Of a stretch of DNA of 64,000 nt, positions 53,658 to 61,784 are shown one piece after another. A program made the position numbers and the translations under genes. Origin of the DNA: CAVSJA01 sp963728145 (GTDB lineage: Bacteria > Bacteroidota > Bacteroidia > Chitinophagales > Chitinophagaceae). The stretch covers positions 1 to 64,000 of the forward strand of contig CAVSJA010000005.1 of the NCBI GenBank assembly GCA_963728145.1. The letters are read 5' to 3'. The notes beneath the pieces are model-generated. The model searched no databases. It was given only the letters and a program-made list of their open reading frames with translations, and was not told the origin of the DNA. Positions within the stretch are counted from its first letter, which is position 1. Each line of letters begins with the position of its first letter.

Positions 53658-54440
53658 ATGAAAGCAACTCACCTCGCCTTCGTTTCCTGCTTGCTGTTAG
53701 GTTCACTGGAAGCACAATCACAGGGAGCCTATGAGATCCAGGTATATGCTTCACCGGTAATGCCTAAAGGTGCGACGATCGTTGAATTACACAGCAACTA
53801 CACAATCAAAGGAAATAAACTTGTCATTGAAGGCGTCAGGCCCACTTACCGGGCACTCAATGAAACCATTGAAGTGACTACGGGTGTTGTGAAGAACTAT
53901 GAAATGGGCTTCTATCTGTATCAGTCAATTCCTGATAGTGGAGGGTATACGGTAGTCGGAGTTAATTTTCGTCATCGCGTTCAGGTTCCTAATGAATGGA
54001 ACTGGCCAGTGGGAGTAAGTTTATCTGCAGAAGTTGGTTATCAAAAGAGAGATTATAATATAAGTCCATGGAATGGTGAAATAAGACCCATCGTTGACAA
54101 ACAAATAAAAAATCTATATCTCGCACTCAATCCCACGCTCGAACTTTCTTTTCAGAACAACGACGAAAAAGGAGAAGCCGTACAATTCGCCCCAAACTTC
54201 AAAGCTTATTACCTGCTAACCCAGGTGATCGGAATTGGATTTGAAACCTACCACAATTTTGGACCTGTTTTCAATTGGTCGAGTAGCGAATTTCAAGAGC
54301 ACCAGATTTTCGCTACAGTAGATTTGTTTTGGTCGCCATTATGGGAATTCAATGCAGGATTAGGCTGGGGACTTAATGACAACACAGACCCGCTGGTCGC
54401 CAAGTTGATTCTTGGGCGGAGGTTCGGTTTGAAGAGATGA
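53658..54440 (+). CDS. Outer-membrane beta-barrel protein
   Basis: 260 residues, signal peptide about 1-22 (ending EAQSQG). Amphipathic strands throughout, e.g. PKGATIVELHSNYTIKG, YEMGFYLYQS, VGVNFRHRVQVP, IGFETYHNFGP and AGLGWGLNDNTDPLVAKLILGRRFGL. In the metal locus between the first barrel and DUF6660. Similar to barrels that follow metal-resistance genes in Bacteroidota, but no exact family. The stop is directly followed by a GGTTGA-word hairpin. Confidence 0.72.
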   Translation: MKATHLAFVSCLLLGSLEAQSQGAYEIQVYASPVMPKGATIVELHSNYTIKGNKLVIEGVRPTYRALNETIEVTTGVVKNYEMGFYLYQSIPDSGGYTVVGVNFRHRVQVPNEWNWPVGVSLSAEVGYQKRDYNISPWNGEIRPIVDKQIKNLYLALNPTLELSFQNNDEKGEAVQFAPNFKAYYLLTQVIGIGFETYHNFGPVFNWSSSEFQEHQIFATVDLFWSPLWEFNAGLGWGLNDNTDPLVAKLILGRRFGLKR

Positions 54441-54560
54441 GGTTGATAAGGTTGACGGGGTTGACAGGGTTGATAGGGTTGACAAGGTTCACAATGATTT
54501 CAATCAATTTTATCAACTTTAATAACTCTGTTAACCTTGTCAACCCTGTCAACCCGATTT
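54438..54560. repeat. Inverted repeat of GGGTTGACA words
   Basis: Left arm 54440-54491 (GGTTGATAA, GGTTGACGG, GGTTGACAG, GGTTGATAG, GGTTGACAA units) and right arm 54527-54559 (TTAACCTTGTCAACCCTGTCAACCC). Nine-base units, a stem of about 30 bp. Same word as the second array at 48215-48305, in inverted-pair form here. Confidence 0.9.
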
Positions 54561-54588
54561 CTTCGAAATTTACCCTTACTTTTGACCC

Positions 54589-54888
54589 ATGCGCTTAGGA
54601 ATTACACTGTTGAGCATATTGTTCTTGTGGATGAATTCAATTCCCTGCGCCGATGCGGCCCTGGAAGAATGCGAAGCAATAGTGTCTGCTACTGAAGAAG
54701 GTGGCGATATGCATGATGATGCTTGTTCTCCATTCTGCAATTGTTCCTGCTGTTCTTGCTATTCTATTCCTGTACATCATACCATTGAATCCATCGTCAA
54801 AGTTTCTATGACTGGATTTTCAATGGCGCCGCAGAAAGATATACTCGAATTTTCAGTTCCCATCTGGCAGCCCCCCAAGCTAGGTTAG
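54589..54888 (+). CDS. DUF6660 family Cys-rich protein
   Basis: 99 residues, signal peptide about 1-23 (ending CADA). The core DDACSPFCNCSCCSCYS has six cysteines in a cluster and matches DUF6660, followed by HHTIES and the C-terminal SVPIWQPPKLG. DUF6660 genes characteristically precede TonB-dependent receptors in Bacteroidota metal loci, and here the receptor starts 37 bp downstream. Likely binds a soft metal in the periplasm or outer membrane. Confidence 0.88.
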   Translation: MRLGITLLSILFLWMNSIPCADAALEECEAIVSATEEGGDMHDDACSPFCNCSCCSCYSIPVHHTIESIVKVSMTGFSMAPQKDILEFSVPIWQPPKLG

Positions 54889-54925
54889 TATTTCAATCCA
54901 GATTTATTAACCTGAAAACTTACTA

Positions 54926-57100
54926 ATGAATAAAATAGTTCTGTTCATTTTATCATTGGCCTGCAGTCTTTCCATTTATGCGCAGACCGATGTCCGAATC
55001 AAGATTGTGCATGGCGAATTAAAAGAAGTATTGCCTGGCGCAGTTGTGCGTTTACCCGCTATAAATAAGAATGCAATTGCTGATAGTACAGGAATTGCTG
55101 TGTTGAGGTCTGTTCCCAACGGAAAGCACCGGATGCTTATCTCCTATGCAGGTTTCCACGAAAAAGAAGACACACTAAATGTTCCCGATTCAGTTGGAAT
55201 TATAGAGATCGAACTTGAGGCAGAAGAGGAAGAAGAAGTAATTGTTCAATCCACAAGAACAAGTCGAAGTATTCCAAATACGCCAACGCGGGTAGAGGTG
55301 ATTGAATTGGAAGAGATCGATGAGAAATCGAATATGCGACCCGCAAATGTTTCCATGCTCCTGCATGAAAGCACTGGAATTTTGGTTCAGCAGACCTCGG
55401 CTACCTCTGCAAATGCATCCATACGAATACAGGGACTCGATGGACGATATACCCAACTATTAAAAGACGGCTTCGCTTCATTTGGAAATTTTGCAAGCGG
55501 ATTGAGTGTACTGGAAATTCCTCCAATGGACCTGCAGCAGGTTGAAGTGATTAAAGGACCTGTATCAACATTATATGGGGGCGGAGCGATTGCGGGAGTG
55601 GTCAACTTCATTTCAAAGTCTCCAAAGGAAAGAGGGGAAAATAGTTTGTTATTAAACTATTCAAGCATCGGGCAAGCCAATTTTGGGTTTTTCTCTGCAA
55701 AGAAATTTTCAAAGACAGGATATACGGCACTGGTTCAAATAAACAAACAACGAGAATTCGATAAGGATAATGATGATTTTACCGAGGTTCCTCGTTCATT
55801 TGATTTCACTGTACATCCCCGGCTTTACATTTATCCCGATCAGAACAATACATTGATCATTGGTAATAGCTTTACGAAAGACTCGCGCGAAGCTGGAGAT
55901 ATGACCCTGATAAAAGGGAATGGTGATAATTTTCATAGATATTTCGAAGACAATGAAAGCTTGCGAAATACTTCGACCCTGGAATGGAAAAGAAAGCTGA
56001 ATGGATCGGGAGTTTTAGTTCTTAAAGAAAGTTTTTCTGTATTCGACAGGAGCATTGAAATTCCTGATTATTTATTTTCAGGGATCAATTATAATAGTTT
56101 CACAGATATCTCATGGCTCCATAATCTTACCAAACATTCAATTGTCGCTGGTGGAAATTTTGTGTTCGATAATTTTAATGAGAAAGAAGCAGTTGACAAA
56201 AGAAATAATAAGAACCTTACGGGTGGATTATATATCCAGGACACATGGGATGCGACAGAAAAATTAAAACTTGAATCAGGTATCCGGGTGGATGTAGCCC
56301 GTCATTCAAATGAACTGTATTCAGAGACAGAATTTTTTGCATTGCCGAGATTTTCGCTCCTGATCCGTTTTAATGAACAGGTTTCTTCCCGCATCGGCGG
56401 TGGTATGGGATATAAATTGCCAACACTTTTTACCGAACAAACTGAAACACTGCAATACAGGAATATCAAACAATTGGACGGACTCAAGGCAGAAAGAAGT
56501 TATGGAAGCACTGCTGATATTAATCTTCGAACAAGGCTTGGGGAGGAATTAGAATTTTCTTTCAATCAGATGTTCTTTTATACCTGGATTAGCACTCCCC
56601 TTGTATTGGTACAGGATGGAGCAGATAGTTATCAGTTTATTAATGCAGATGAACCGGTTATCAGCAAAGGTTTTGAAACCAATGCAAGATTTATCTATGC
56701 TGACAATTTCAAATTATTCCTGGGTTATACCTTTACTGAAGCCACGGCAAACTATGCCCCTGGCAATGCCTTTCTATCACGCGTGCCGAAGCATAAAATT
56801 AATTCGGCCCTGATCTTTGAAAAAGAAGGCATAATAAAAATGGGACTTGAGGGTTACTTTACAGGTAAGCAACACCTAAGTAATGGAGACCAGGTGCCGG
56901 CTTTTAAGGAATTGGGTTTTATGGTAGAAAAGATTTGGAAGAAATTTTCAATCTATATAAACTTCGAAAATTTTACCGACACAAGGCAAAGCGCCTATAA
57001 GCGTGTTGCCAACGATCCACATGATAACCCAACCTTTGATGAGATTTGGACGCATACGGAAGGGTTTGTGGTGAATGGGGGAGTGAAGTTTAGGTTCTAG
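54926..57100 (+). CDS. TonB-dependent receptor, probably for a metal or metallophore
   Basis: 724 residues, signal peptide 1-19. A CarboxypepD_reg-like domain (~20-100, GAVVRLPAINKNAIADSTGIAVLRSVPNGKHRMLISYAGF) is followed by an acidic linker, a plug (NVSMLLHESTGILVQQTSATSANASIRIQGLDGRYTQLLKDG ... VEVIKGPVSTLYGGGAIAGVVNFIS) and a 22-strand barrel ending VVNGGVKFRF (terminal Phe). Coupled to DUF6660 and the HMA/HYC genes, so the substrate is probably copper or another heavy metal; inference. The stop is flush with the largest heptad array of the window. Confidence 0.9.
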   Translation: MNKIVLFILSLACSLSIYAQTDVRIKIVHGELKEVLPGAVVRLPAINKNAIADSTGIAVLRSVPNGKHRMLISYAGFHEKEDTLNVPDSVGIIEIELEAEEEEEVIVQSTRTSRSIPNTPTRVEVIELEEIDEKSNMRPANVSMLLHESTGILVQQTSATSANASIRIQGLDGRYTQLLKDGFASFGNFASGLSVLEIPPMDLQQVEVIKGPVSTLYGGGAIAGVVNFISKSPKERGENSLLLNYSSIGQANFGFFSAKKFSKTGYTALVQINKQREFDKDNDDFTEVPRSFDFTVHPRLYIYPDQNNTLIIGNSFTKDSREAGDMTLIKGNGDNFHRYFEDNESLRNTSTLEWKRKLNGSGVLVLKESFSVFDRSIEIPDYLFSGINYNSFTDISWLHNLTKHSIVAGGNFVFDNFNEKEAVDKRNNKNLTGGLYIQDTWDATEKLKLESGIRVDVARHSNELYSETEFFALPRFSLLIRFNEQVSSRIGGGMGYKLPTLFTEQTETLQYRNIKQLDGLKAERSYGSTADINLRTRLGEELEFSFNQMFFYTWISTPLVLVQDGADSYQFINADEPVISKGFETNARFIYADNFKLFLGYTFTEATANYAPGNAFLSRVPKHKINSALIFEKEGIIKMGLEGYFTGKQHLSNGDQVPAFKELGFMVEKIWKKFSIYINFENFTDTRQSAYKRVANDPHDNPTFDEIWTHTEGFVVNGGVKFRF

Positions 57101-57363
57101 GAGCAATGGGCAATGGGCAATGGGCAATGGGCAATGGGCAATAGGCAATAGACAATAGGCAAAAGGCAATAGGCAATAAGCAATGGGCAATAGGCAATAG
57201 GCAATAGGCAAAAGGCAATAGGCAATAAGCAATGGGCAATGGGCAATAGGCAATAGGTAATAGGTAATAGACAATAGGCAATAGGTAATAGATAATAGAT
57301 AATAAGCAATAGGCAATGTGTTGGGCCGAATTTGCCTATTGCTTATTGGCTATTGCCTATTGC
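57101..57363. repeat. Largest heptad array (GGCAATA/GGGCAAT words) with inverted arm
   Basis: Left arm 57101-57320 holds about 30 units of GCAATGG, GCAATAG, GCAATAA, ACAATAG and GTAATAG. The right arm 57334-57363 holds TTGCCTA, TTGCTTA, TTGGCTA, TTGCCTA. It fills the whole gap between the convergent TonB receptor and cupin genes, and both stop codons abut it. Long minus-strand open frames of YCLLPIA repeats are artefacts of the array. Confidence 0.93.
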
Positions 57364-57677
57364 TACCTATAATCATCCCTCGCCGGGCTAAAAGCATCCA
57401 CCACCACGCAATCAGTTACCGCGAATGCTTTGTGCGGAACATTCGGTGGAATCACGTGAACGCTGCCTTCTTTTAATGAATACTCCTCCCCACCGATCAC
57501 CATATCGAGTTGCCCTTTTAAGATGTATGTGATCTGTTCGTGGAAATGATGGTGTTCAGGAAGCCTGCTTCCTTTTTTGATTTCTACAACTGATAACGTT
57601 GTTTGAACTCCATGTACGATCCTGGCTGATAGACCGGGAGCCAGTTCTCTTGCCATTATGTCTTTTAGGTATTGCAT
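57363..57677 (-). CDS. Cupin domain protein
   Basis: 104 residues, a single beta-barrel cupin: SRLPEHHHFHEQITYILKGQLDMVIGGEEYSL (motif 1, HHxH ... E) and GSVHVIPPNVPHKAFAVTD (motif 2, PxxxPH). All four metal-binding positions are present. Small cupins of this type are quercetinase-like or binding proteins; function open. A TAAATTTG box lies 27 bp upstream of the ATG. Confidence 0.92.
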   Translation of the reverse strand: MQYLKDIMARELAPGLSARIVHGVQTTLSVVEIKKGSRLPEHHHFHEQITYILKGQLDMVIGGEEYSLKEGSVHVIPPNVPHKAFAVTDCVVVDAFSPARDDYR

Positions 57678-57703
57678 ATCGGTTATTGATTATAAATTGT
57701 TAG

Positions 57704-57711
57704 CAAATTTA
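57704..57711 (-). promoter_or_regulatory. -7 type promoter element (TAAATTTG) of the cupin gene
   Basis: On the minus strand TAAATTTG matches the TAnnTTTG -7 element of Bacteroidota, placed 27 bp before the cupin ATG. A clear TTG -33 box is missing at the expected distance, so confidence is moderate. Confidence 0.45.
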
Positions 57712-57894
57712 CGTTTGTTTAAATAAGGGTTTTCACGGTGACGAATGACCGTAAATATCATTACAACTCAAAATCAGGTAAAAAGAAAACTCCTGATTAT
57801 TCCGTTATTAAAAAGAAAAGTCAAATCTTACTTTATCGTTTCATGCTAATGCAATTGGCACGAAATCTGTCACTAAACTAGAAATTTGTTTCCT

Positions 57895-58605
57895 ATGAGA
57901 AAAAAATCAATCTGCATTCTTGCGTTTGTCAGTTTTTTTGCTATTAATTCAATAGCTCAAAAAGAGGATAAAAAAGATAACCGCTCTTACATAAAAGCCG
58001 GTTTGAATATGGCAAACGTTACAATTTCTGATGATGGCCGTTTTGATGACGCGAATATGCTTTACAGCTTTCATGCTGGAATTGTCAAAGATCTAAAGGT
58101 TGCTCCATTTGTATATTTGCAGCCCGGAGTATTGTTTACGGGAAAGGGCTCAAAAACAAGTGCGGGCAAATCTACCGATGCGACATATTTTTCAGCGTCA
58201 TCCAATCCTTATTATATTGAAGTTCCGGTAAACCTGATTATCAAATTACCATTGGGCAAGACCAAGTTTTTCTTTGGTGCCGGTCCTTATGCCGCCGTAG
58301 CTATTGCTGGAAAAAACAAGGCAGAAGGAAAGATACTCGGAACTGCTTTCGAAACCGATAGCAAAATTGAATATGCCGAATATGAAGATGAAGACATGTT
58401 GGATTACAAAGTCGCTGCAGGGTTTGGTAAGATGAACAGATTCGACTATGGTATAAATGGATCCATTGGCTTTGAACAGTCGACTATGTTTTTGTCAGCG
58501 AACTACGGTTATGGACTTGCAAAATTGCAATCCGGCGCCGGCAGTGCAGAAAATGATGATAACAAACATCGGGTGATTTCTATATCACTTGGATTCAGAT
58601 TATAA
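57895..58605 (+). CDS. PorT-like outer-membrane beta-barrel protein
   Basis: 236 residues from ATG 57895; the TTG at 57886 is less likely. Signal peptide MRKKSICILAFVSFFAINSIAQ. Eight-strand barrel pattern: YIKAGLNMANVTISDDG, SFHAGIVKDLKVAPFVYLQPGVLF, YYIEVPVNLIIKLPLGKTKFFFGAGPYAAVAI, and the C-terminal RVISISLGFRL. Typical outer membrane beta-barrel (PF13568) protein. Followed by a strong terminator. Confidence 0.88.
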   Translation: MRKKSICILAFVSFFAINSIAQKEDKKDNRSYIKAGLNMANVTISDDGRFDDANMLYSFHAGIVKDLKVAPFVYLQPGVLFTGKGSKTSAGKSTDATYFSASSNPYYIEVPVNLIIKLPLGKTKFFFGAGPYAAVAIAGKNKAEGKILGTAFETDSKIEYAEYEDEDMLDYKVAAGFGKMNRFDYGINGSIGFEQSTMFLSANYGYGLAKLQSGAGSAENDDNKHRVISISLGFRL

Positions 58606-58624
58606 AATCTTTGGTCGGTACTAT

Positions 58625-58659
58625 AAACCTTGTTCGCGTAATGGCGGCAAGGTTTTTTT
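58625..58659 (+). terminator. Intrinsic terminator of the PorT-like gene
   Basis: AAACCTTG (58625-58632) pairs with CAAGGTTT (58648-58655), with an inner CGC/GCG pairing in the loop, followed by a T7 run. It starts 20 bases after the stop. Confidence 0.88.
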
Positions 58660-58791
58660 GTTTGGCGTTTGGCGTCTGGGTTTGGCGTTAGGAAACCAAT
58701 GTTGCATATTGACCTGTCAACGCATCATACCAAATATTGTCATGGACTTCGAACCAAAGAACGCCAAACGCCAAACGCCAAACACCAAACG
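58660..58791. repeat. Inverted repeat of GTTTGGC words
   Basis: Left arm 58660-58692 (GTTTGGC, GTTTGGC, GTCTGG, GTTTGGC) and right arm 58760-58791 (AACGCCAAACGCCAAACGCC, AAACACCAAAC). It fills the gap between the convergent PorT-like and ATP-grasp genes. On the minus strand it begins six bases after the ATP-grasp stop. Confidence 0.88.
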
Positions 58792-58794
58792 ACC

Positions 58795-59994
58795 TCAGTG
58801 TTCAAAGAAGCAAACACTTCCACCTACCCATTCTTTATCCTTATTGTACCGAACACCAATCATCTTCCCTTTACTCAGCCTTGCAAGGTTAATTGCGGCT
58901 TTTGGTCTTGACCATCCATCTTTCCATAAATACATTATGCGGATCTCTGCTTTTGCGGGTTCTTCGGGAGTTTGGATTACATCCGCGTATTTTACTTTTC
59001 GTTGAAGTATCCAGTTTTCAGGGTCCTTTACATTGTCAATATCTTTTTGAGTGATATCGATAACAACTCCCTGTCCCGCAAATGAGAACAAAGGTTTTAA
59101 TACAAAATTCTCCAGGTCTCCTGGAACTTGTTTTAATTCGTTCAGGAAAAAAGTTTGCGGCACGTATGGATGATCAATAAATGGAAGCGTGAATTTGCTG
59201 ATGCGATAGAACCAATTGGGATGAGGTACCCATTCTACGTTCAGGTCTTGCGTTATATCTACATAACTTCCCAGCTTGTCCCTGCTGGCATTCAGATCAT
59301 CAAATATCACGCGGTTATAGATCCGTTTCACTGAAGTTTTCTTTCCCGTAGCAGCATTGATATAATAAAGATCCTTTCCTTCTTTGATCAATTCACTAAT
59401 GCAAACGGGTTGAATGCCCAGGTAATCCTGCGTGCAATAAAAATCAATTCTTGTTTTTTGTTCATGCGGTTTGATCTCGAGCAGGATCACATTTTCAACC
59501 GGATGATCTCCAACAATGACTTCCCACAAATCTCTCAGGTATGTCTTGCGATCATAGTCAGCCAGATATTGAGTATAATTCGATGGTACAGGAAAATGTT
59601 TTTTTACAATTTCCGGATAGTAGATCTGAAAACCGAAAAGGGTTGGAAATCCTTGCATTTCGATCAATTGCGGTTCCAGTTCATTCTTTTCGTTCACGCA
59701 AATCCCAAAATCAAATGCGATCATGTGTGTATGATCGTTTTCATTGGGAACGCTATCAGACTTTGGTATTGCGCGTTTGGTTAGCGATTTAAAAGAAGGA
59801 TCAACAATCACATCCACGATACTTTCACAGGCATCGATAAGTTTTTTTCCAAATGATTTGTCGATGAAGACCGGGGTTTCAGCTACCCGGAATTCGATTG
59901 CGCCCGGGTGTTTGCTGTTTAGGTCTTGTAAGAATGATTCGTATTTGTCCTTGTTGAAGCTTGAATTAAATGCCTTCCTTAATGACGGAACCAT
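58795..59994 (-). CDS. ATP-grasp-type ligase, uncharacterised
   Basis: 399 residues, cytoplasmic. The C-terminal half carries ATP-grasp-like features: ENFVLKPLFSFAGQGVVIDIT (Lys plus the glycine-rich loop), ENWILQRKVKYA and AEIRIMYLWKDGWSRPKAAINLARLSKGKMIGVRYN (RxxYxW ... N metal-binding). The first half has FDFGICVNEKNELEPQLIEMQGFPTLFGFQ. I know it as a conserved protein of Bacteroidota without known reaction. Just upstream on the same strand is a glutamine amidotransferase, so an ammonia-dependent or amide-forming ligase is possible. A word hairpin separates the two genes. Confidence 0.72.
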   Translation of the reverse strand: MVPSLRKAFNSSFNKDKYESFLQDLNSKHPGAIEFRVAETPVFIDKSFGKKLIDACESIVDVIVDPSFKSLTKRAIPKSDSVPNENDHTHMIAFDFGICVNEKNELEPQLIEMQGFPTLFGFQIYYPEIVKKHFPVPSNYTQYLADYDRKTYLRDLWEVIVGDHPVENVILLEIKPHEQKTRIDFYCTQDYLGIQPVCISELIKEGKDLYYINAATGKKTSVKRIYNRVIFDDLNASRDKLGSYVDITQDLNVEWVPHPNWFYRISKFTLPFIDHPYVPQTFFLNELKQVPGDLENFVLKPLFSFAGQGVVIDITQKDIDNVKDPENWILQRKVKYADVIQTPEEPAKAEIRIMYLWKDGWSRPKAAINLARLSKGKMIGVRYNKDKEWVGGSVCFFEH

Positions 59995-60022
59995 GCTATT
60001 CGTTTATTGGAAGGTAGTAAAA

Positions 60023-60156
60023 GTTTGGCGTTTGGGGTTTGGGGTTTGGCGTTAAGGAACTCTCGATGCCACAGAACTTAATCATACACCGCATTCGAAG
60101 AGAATCGGTGGCTTCGAACTTAATAACGCCAAACGCCAAACCCCAAACGCCAAACG
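60023..60156. repeat. Inverted repeat of GTTTGGC/GTTTGGG words between two co-oriented genes
   Basis: Left arm about 60023-60055 (GTTTGGCGTTTGGGGTTTGG and on) and right arm 60124-60156 (AACGCCAAACGCCAAACCCC and on). Same word as at 58660. Here the hairpin lies inside the presumed ATP-grasp/amidotransferase operon, starting right after the amidotransferase stop. Confidence 0.88.
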
Positions 60157-60157
60157 A

Positions 60158-61003
60158 TTAGGCCTTTTGTAATTCCGGTTCGAATGTTTCCAGCGCGATA
60201 GAAAGAAAATTCGGTATCACATGCGAATAAGTCCAAAGTATCTTATCTGGATCATTGAGGTGAGAGATCATAGATTCCCATTTGGCTTCGCCGTGGTTAT
60301 CGATGACCGTTTTTTTCTTGTCTTCGCGCTTCAGGTACATCGTCATCCCCGTAGGATCAGCTTCAGGATGGAATTGAGATCCGATCATGTATTCATTAAA
60401 ACGAATACCCATGATCGCTCTTTCCAACGGAACATGAGGACGTTCTTTTTCAATGCAAAGAATTTTTGCCTTAAGTTGACGGATGCGTTGAAGATTGGGT
60501 TGAACGACCTGGAAATCCCTGCTATCAACCGCAAAAAAAGGATCGGATAGCCCAGAGAAAACAGGTTCCTTTCTTCCATCCGGTAACATATGAACTGGAA
60601 AAACACCGAAAGCTGTAGACTTTCTTTCTACAACATTTGCAACCTTGAAGTATCGGGTAGCTAATTGAAAGGAATGACAAATAAAGAATACATGCTTCTT
60701 GATCCTATTCGCAGTATTATTATTGTATTTTTCAACCTGTGCGATCCATTGAAAGAATTTGTTTTCCCATTCGCTGTTTTCACTGGCCAATGGAGAACCG
60801 GGACCGCCACTCGAGATGTAAAGATCGTAGGTAAGATCAGGCAGATTTTTTTCTTGCCGCACTTCAAACTCATCCCATACGAGGTCGAGTTGATTCTCAT
60901 CCCGGTATTGAGTCAGAATCGCCCTTATACAGCGCATTCCCTGATTTTCAACTCCTTCATATAGGTCCAGGATGGCAATGCGGATTGTTCTTTGTTCACT
61001 CAT
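60158..61003 (-). CDS. Class I glutamine amidotransferase (GMP-synthase-type)
   Basis: 281 residues from ATG 61003 (MSEQRTIRIAILDLYEG); ATG 61021 would add six residues. The GATase1 fold is complete: YDLYISSGGPGSPLASENSEW (oxyanion), HVFFICHSFQLATRYF (catalytic Cys in CHSFQ) and GSQFHPEADPTG (His-Glu). No synthetase domain is fused. It should release ammonia from glutamine for a partner; the ATP-grasp protein encoded downstream is the obvious candidate. Product unknown. Confidence 0.85.
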   Translation of the reverse strand: MSEQRTIRIAILDLYEGVENQGMRCIRAILTQYRDENQLDLVWDEFEVRQEKNLPDLTYDLYISSGGPGSPLASENSEWENKFFQWIAQVEKYNNNTANRIKKHVFFICHSFQLATRYFKVANVVERKSTAFGVFPVHMLPDGRKEPVFSGLSDPFFAVDSRDFQVVQPNLQRIRQLKAKILCIEKERPHVPLERAIMGIRFNEYMIGSQFHPEADPTGMTMYLKREDKKKTVIDNHGEAKWESMISHLNDPDKILWTYSHVIPNFLSIALETFEPELQKA

Positions 61004-61112
61004 ATGTACGCCTGCAAACATAACGAAAAAATAAAACTGGAATTGTTGGTTTATTAGTTTGACCTGTCATTTCAGCCCGCCTCACGGGCTGTCTCAAAGG
61101 CAAATCAAATGG

Positions 61113-61784
61113 TTATTTAATTACCACTTTGAACATTTCTTCAGCCACTAATTGATTACCCTTATCGTTAAGGTGAACGCGGTCAGTGGTTAGAATACCA
61201 GACTCCTTATTTTCCTTATTGTTCGCAAGATTGTAATCAAGAAATGCTTTGCGAAGATCAACCAATCCGCAATTGTTCTTTTGTGCGATACTTCTTATGA
61301 TGGAAGAATATCTATTCAGATCACCATCCAATTCATTGCTGAAATCAGTTTTTTCACCGATGGCGGCCGGAGTAGAGAGAAAGACCTGGATGTTTTTAGC
61401 CTGCAGCTTTTTGATGATGGCATTATAGAATTTCTCAAACTTATCAGCATCAGTGCCGGTACCATGGGAACGTTTATGCCAAACGTCATTTACGCCAACC
61501 CAGATCACAACGATATTCGGATTCTTTGCCAGCACATCATCATCCATTCTCAAATAAAGGTCATAAACTTTGTTTCCACCAATACCTGCTCCAATCAATT
61601 CATATCGATCTGCCAGGTTCTTTTGTTTCAACGTTTCTCCCAATACCGTGATATATCCTTTCGGTTGTACTCCCGCCTGGGTAATGGAATCACCAAAGAA
61701 TACAATTCTTTTCTTTTCCTGGTTTGATTTCCAGCTGACCATGATGATAGCTAAGAGTGCAATAACTAAAACTCGTATTCTCAT
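61113..61784 (-). CDS. SGNH/GDSL hydrolase, secreted
   Basis: 223 residues, signal peptide about 1-20. SGNH blocks: I RIVFFGDSITQAGVQ (Ser), II GAGIGGNKVYDL (Gly), III VIWVGVNDVWHK (Asn), V TTDRVHLNDKGNQL (Asp, His). Esterase or lipase of the lysophospholipase/acetylesterase type; in Bacteroidota often polysaccharide deacetylation. Overlaps the upstream lipoprotein gene by 4 bp, so it is in the amidase operon. Confidence 0.93.
   Translation of the reverse strand: MRIRVLVIALLAIIMVSWKSNQEKKRIVFFGDSITQAGVQPKGYITVLGETLKQKNLADRYELIGAGIGGNKVYDLYLRMDDDVLAKNPNIVVIWVGVNDVWHKRSHGTGTDADKFEKFYNAIIKKLQAKNIQVFLSTPAAIGEKTDFSNELDGDLNRYSSIIRSIAQKNNCGLVDLRKAFLDYNLANNKENKESGILTTDRVHLNDKGNQLVAEEMFKVVIK

Noticed and set aside
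57101..57363. CRISPR-like array
   Set aside because: Units are 7 bp and contiguous with no spacers, and no cas genes are present; it is a simple tandem array.
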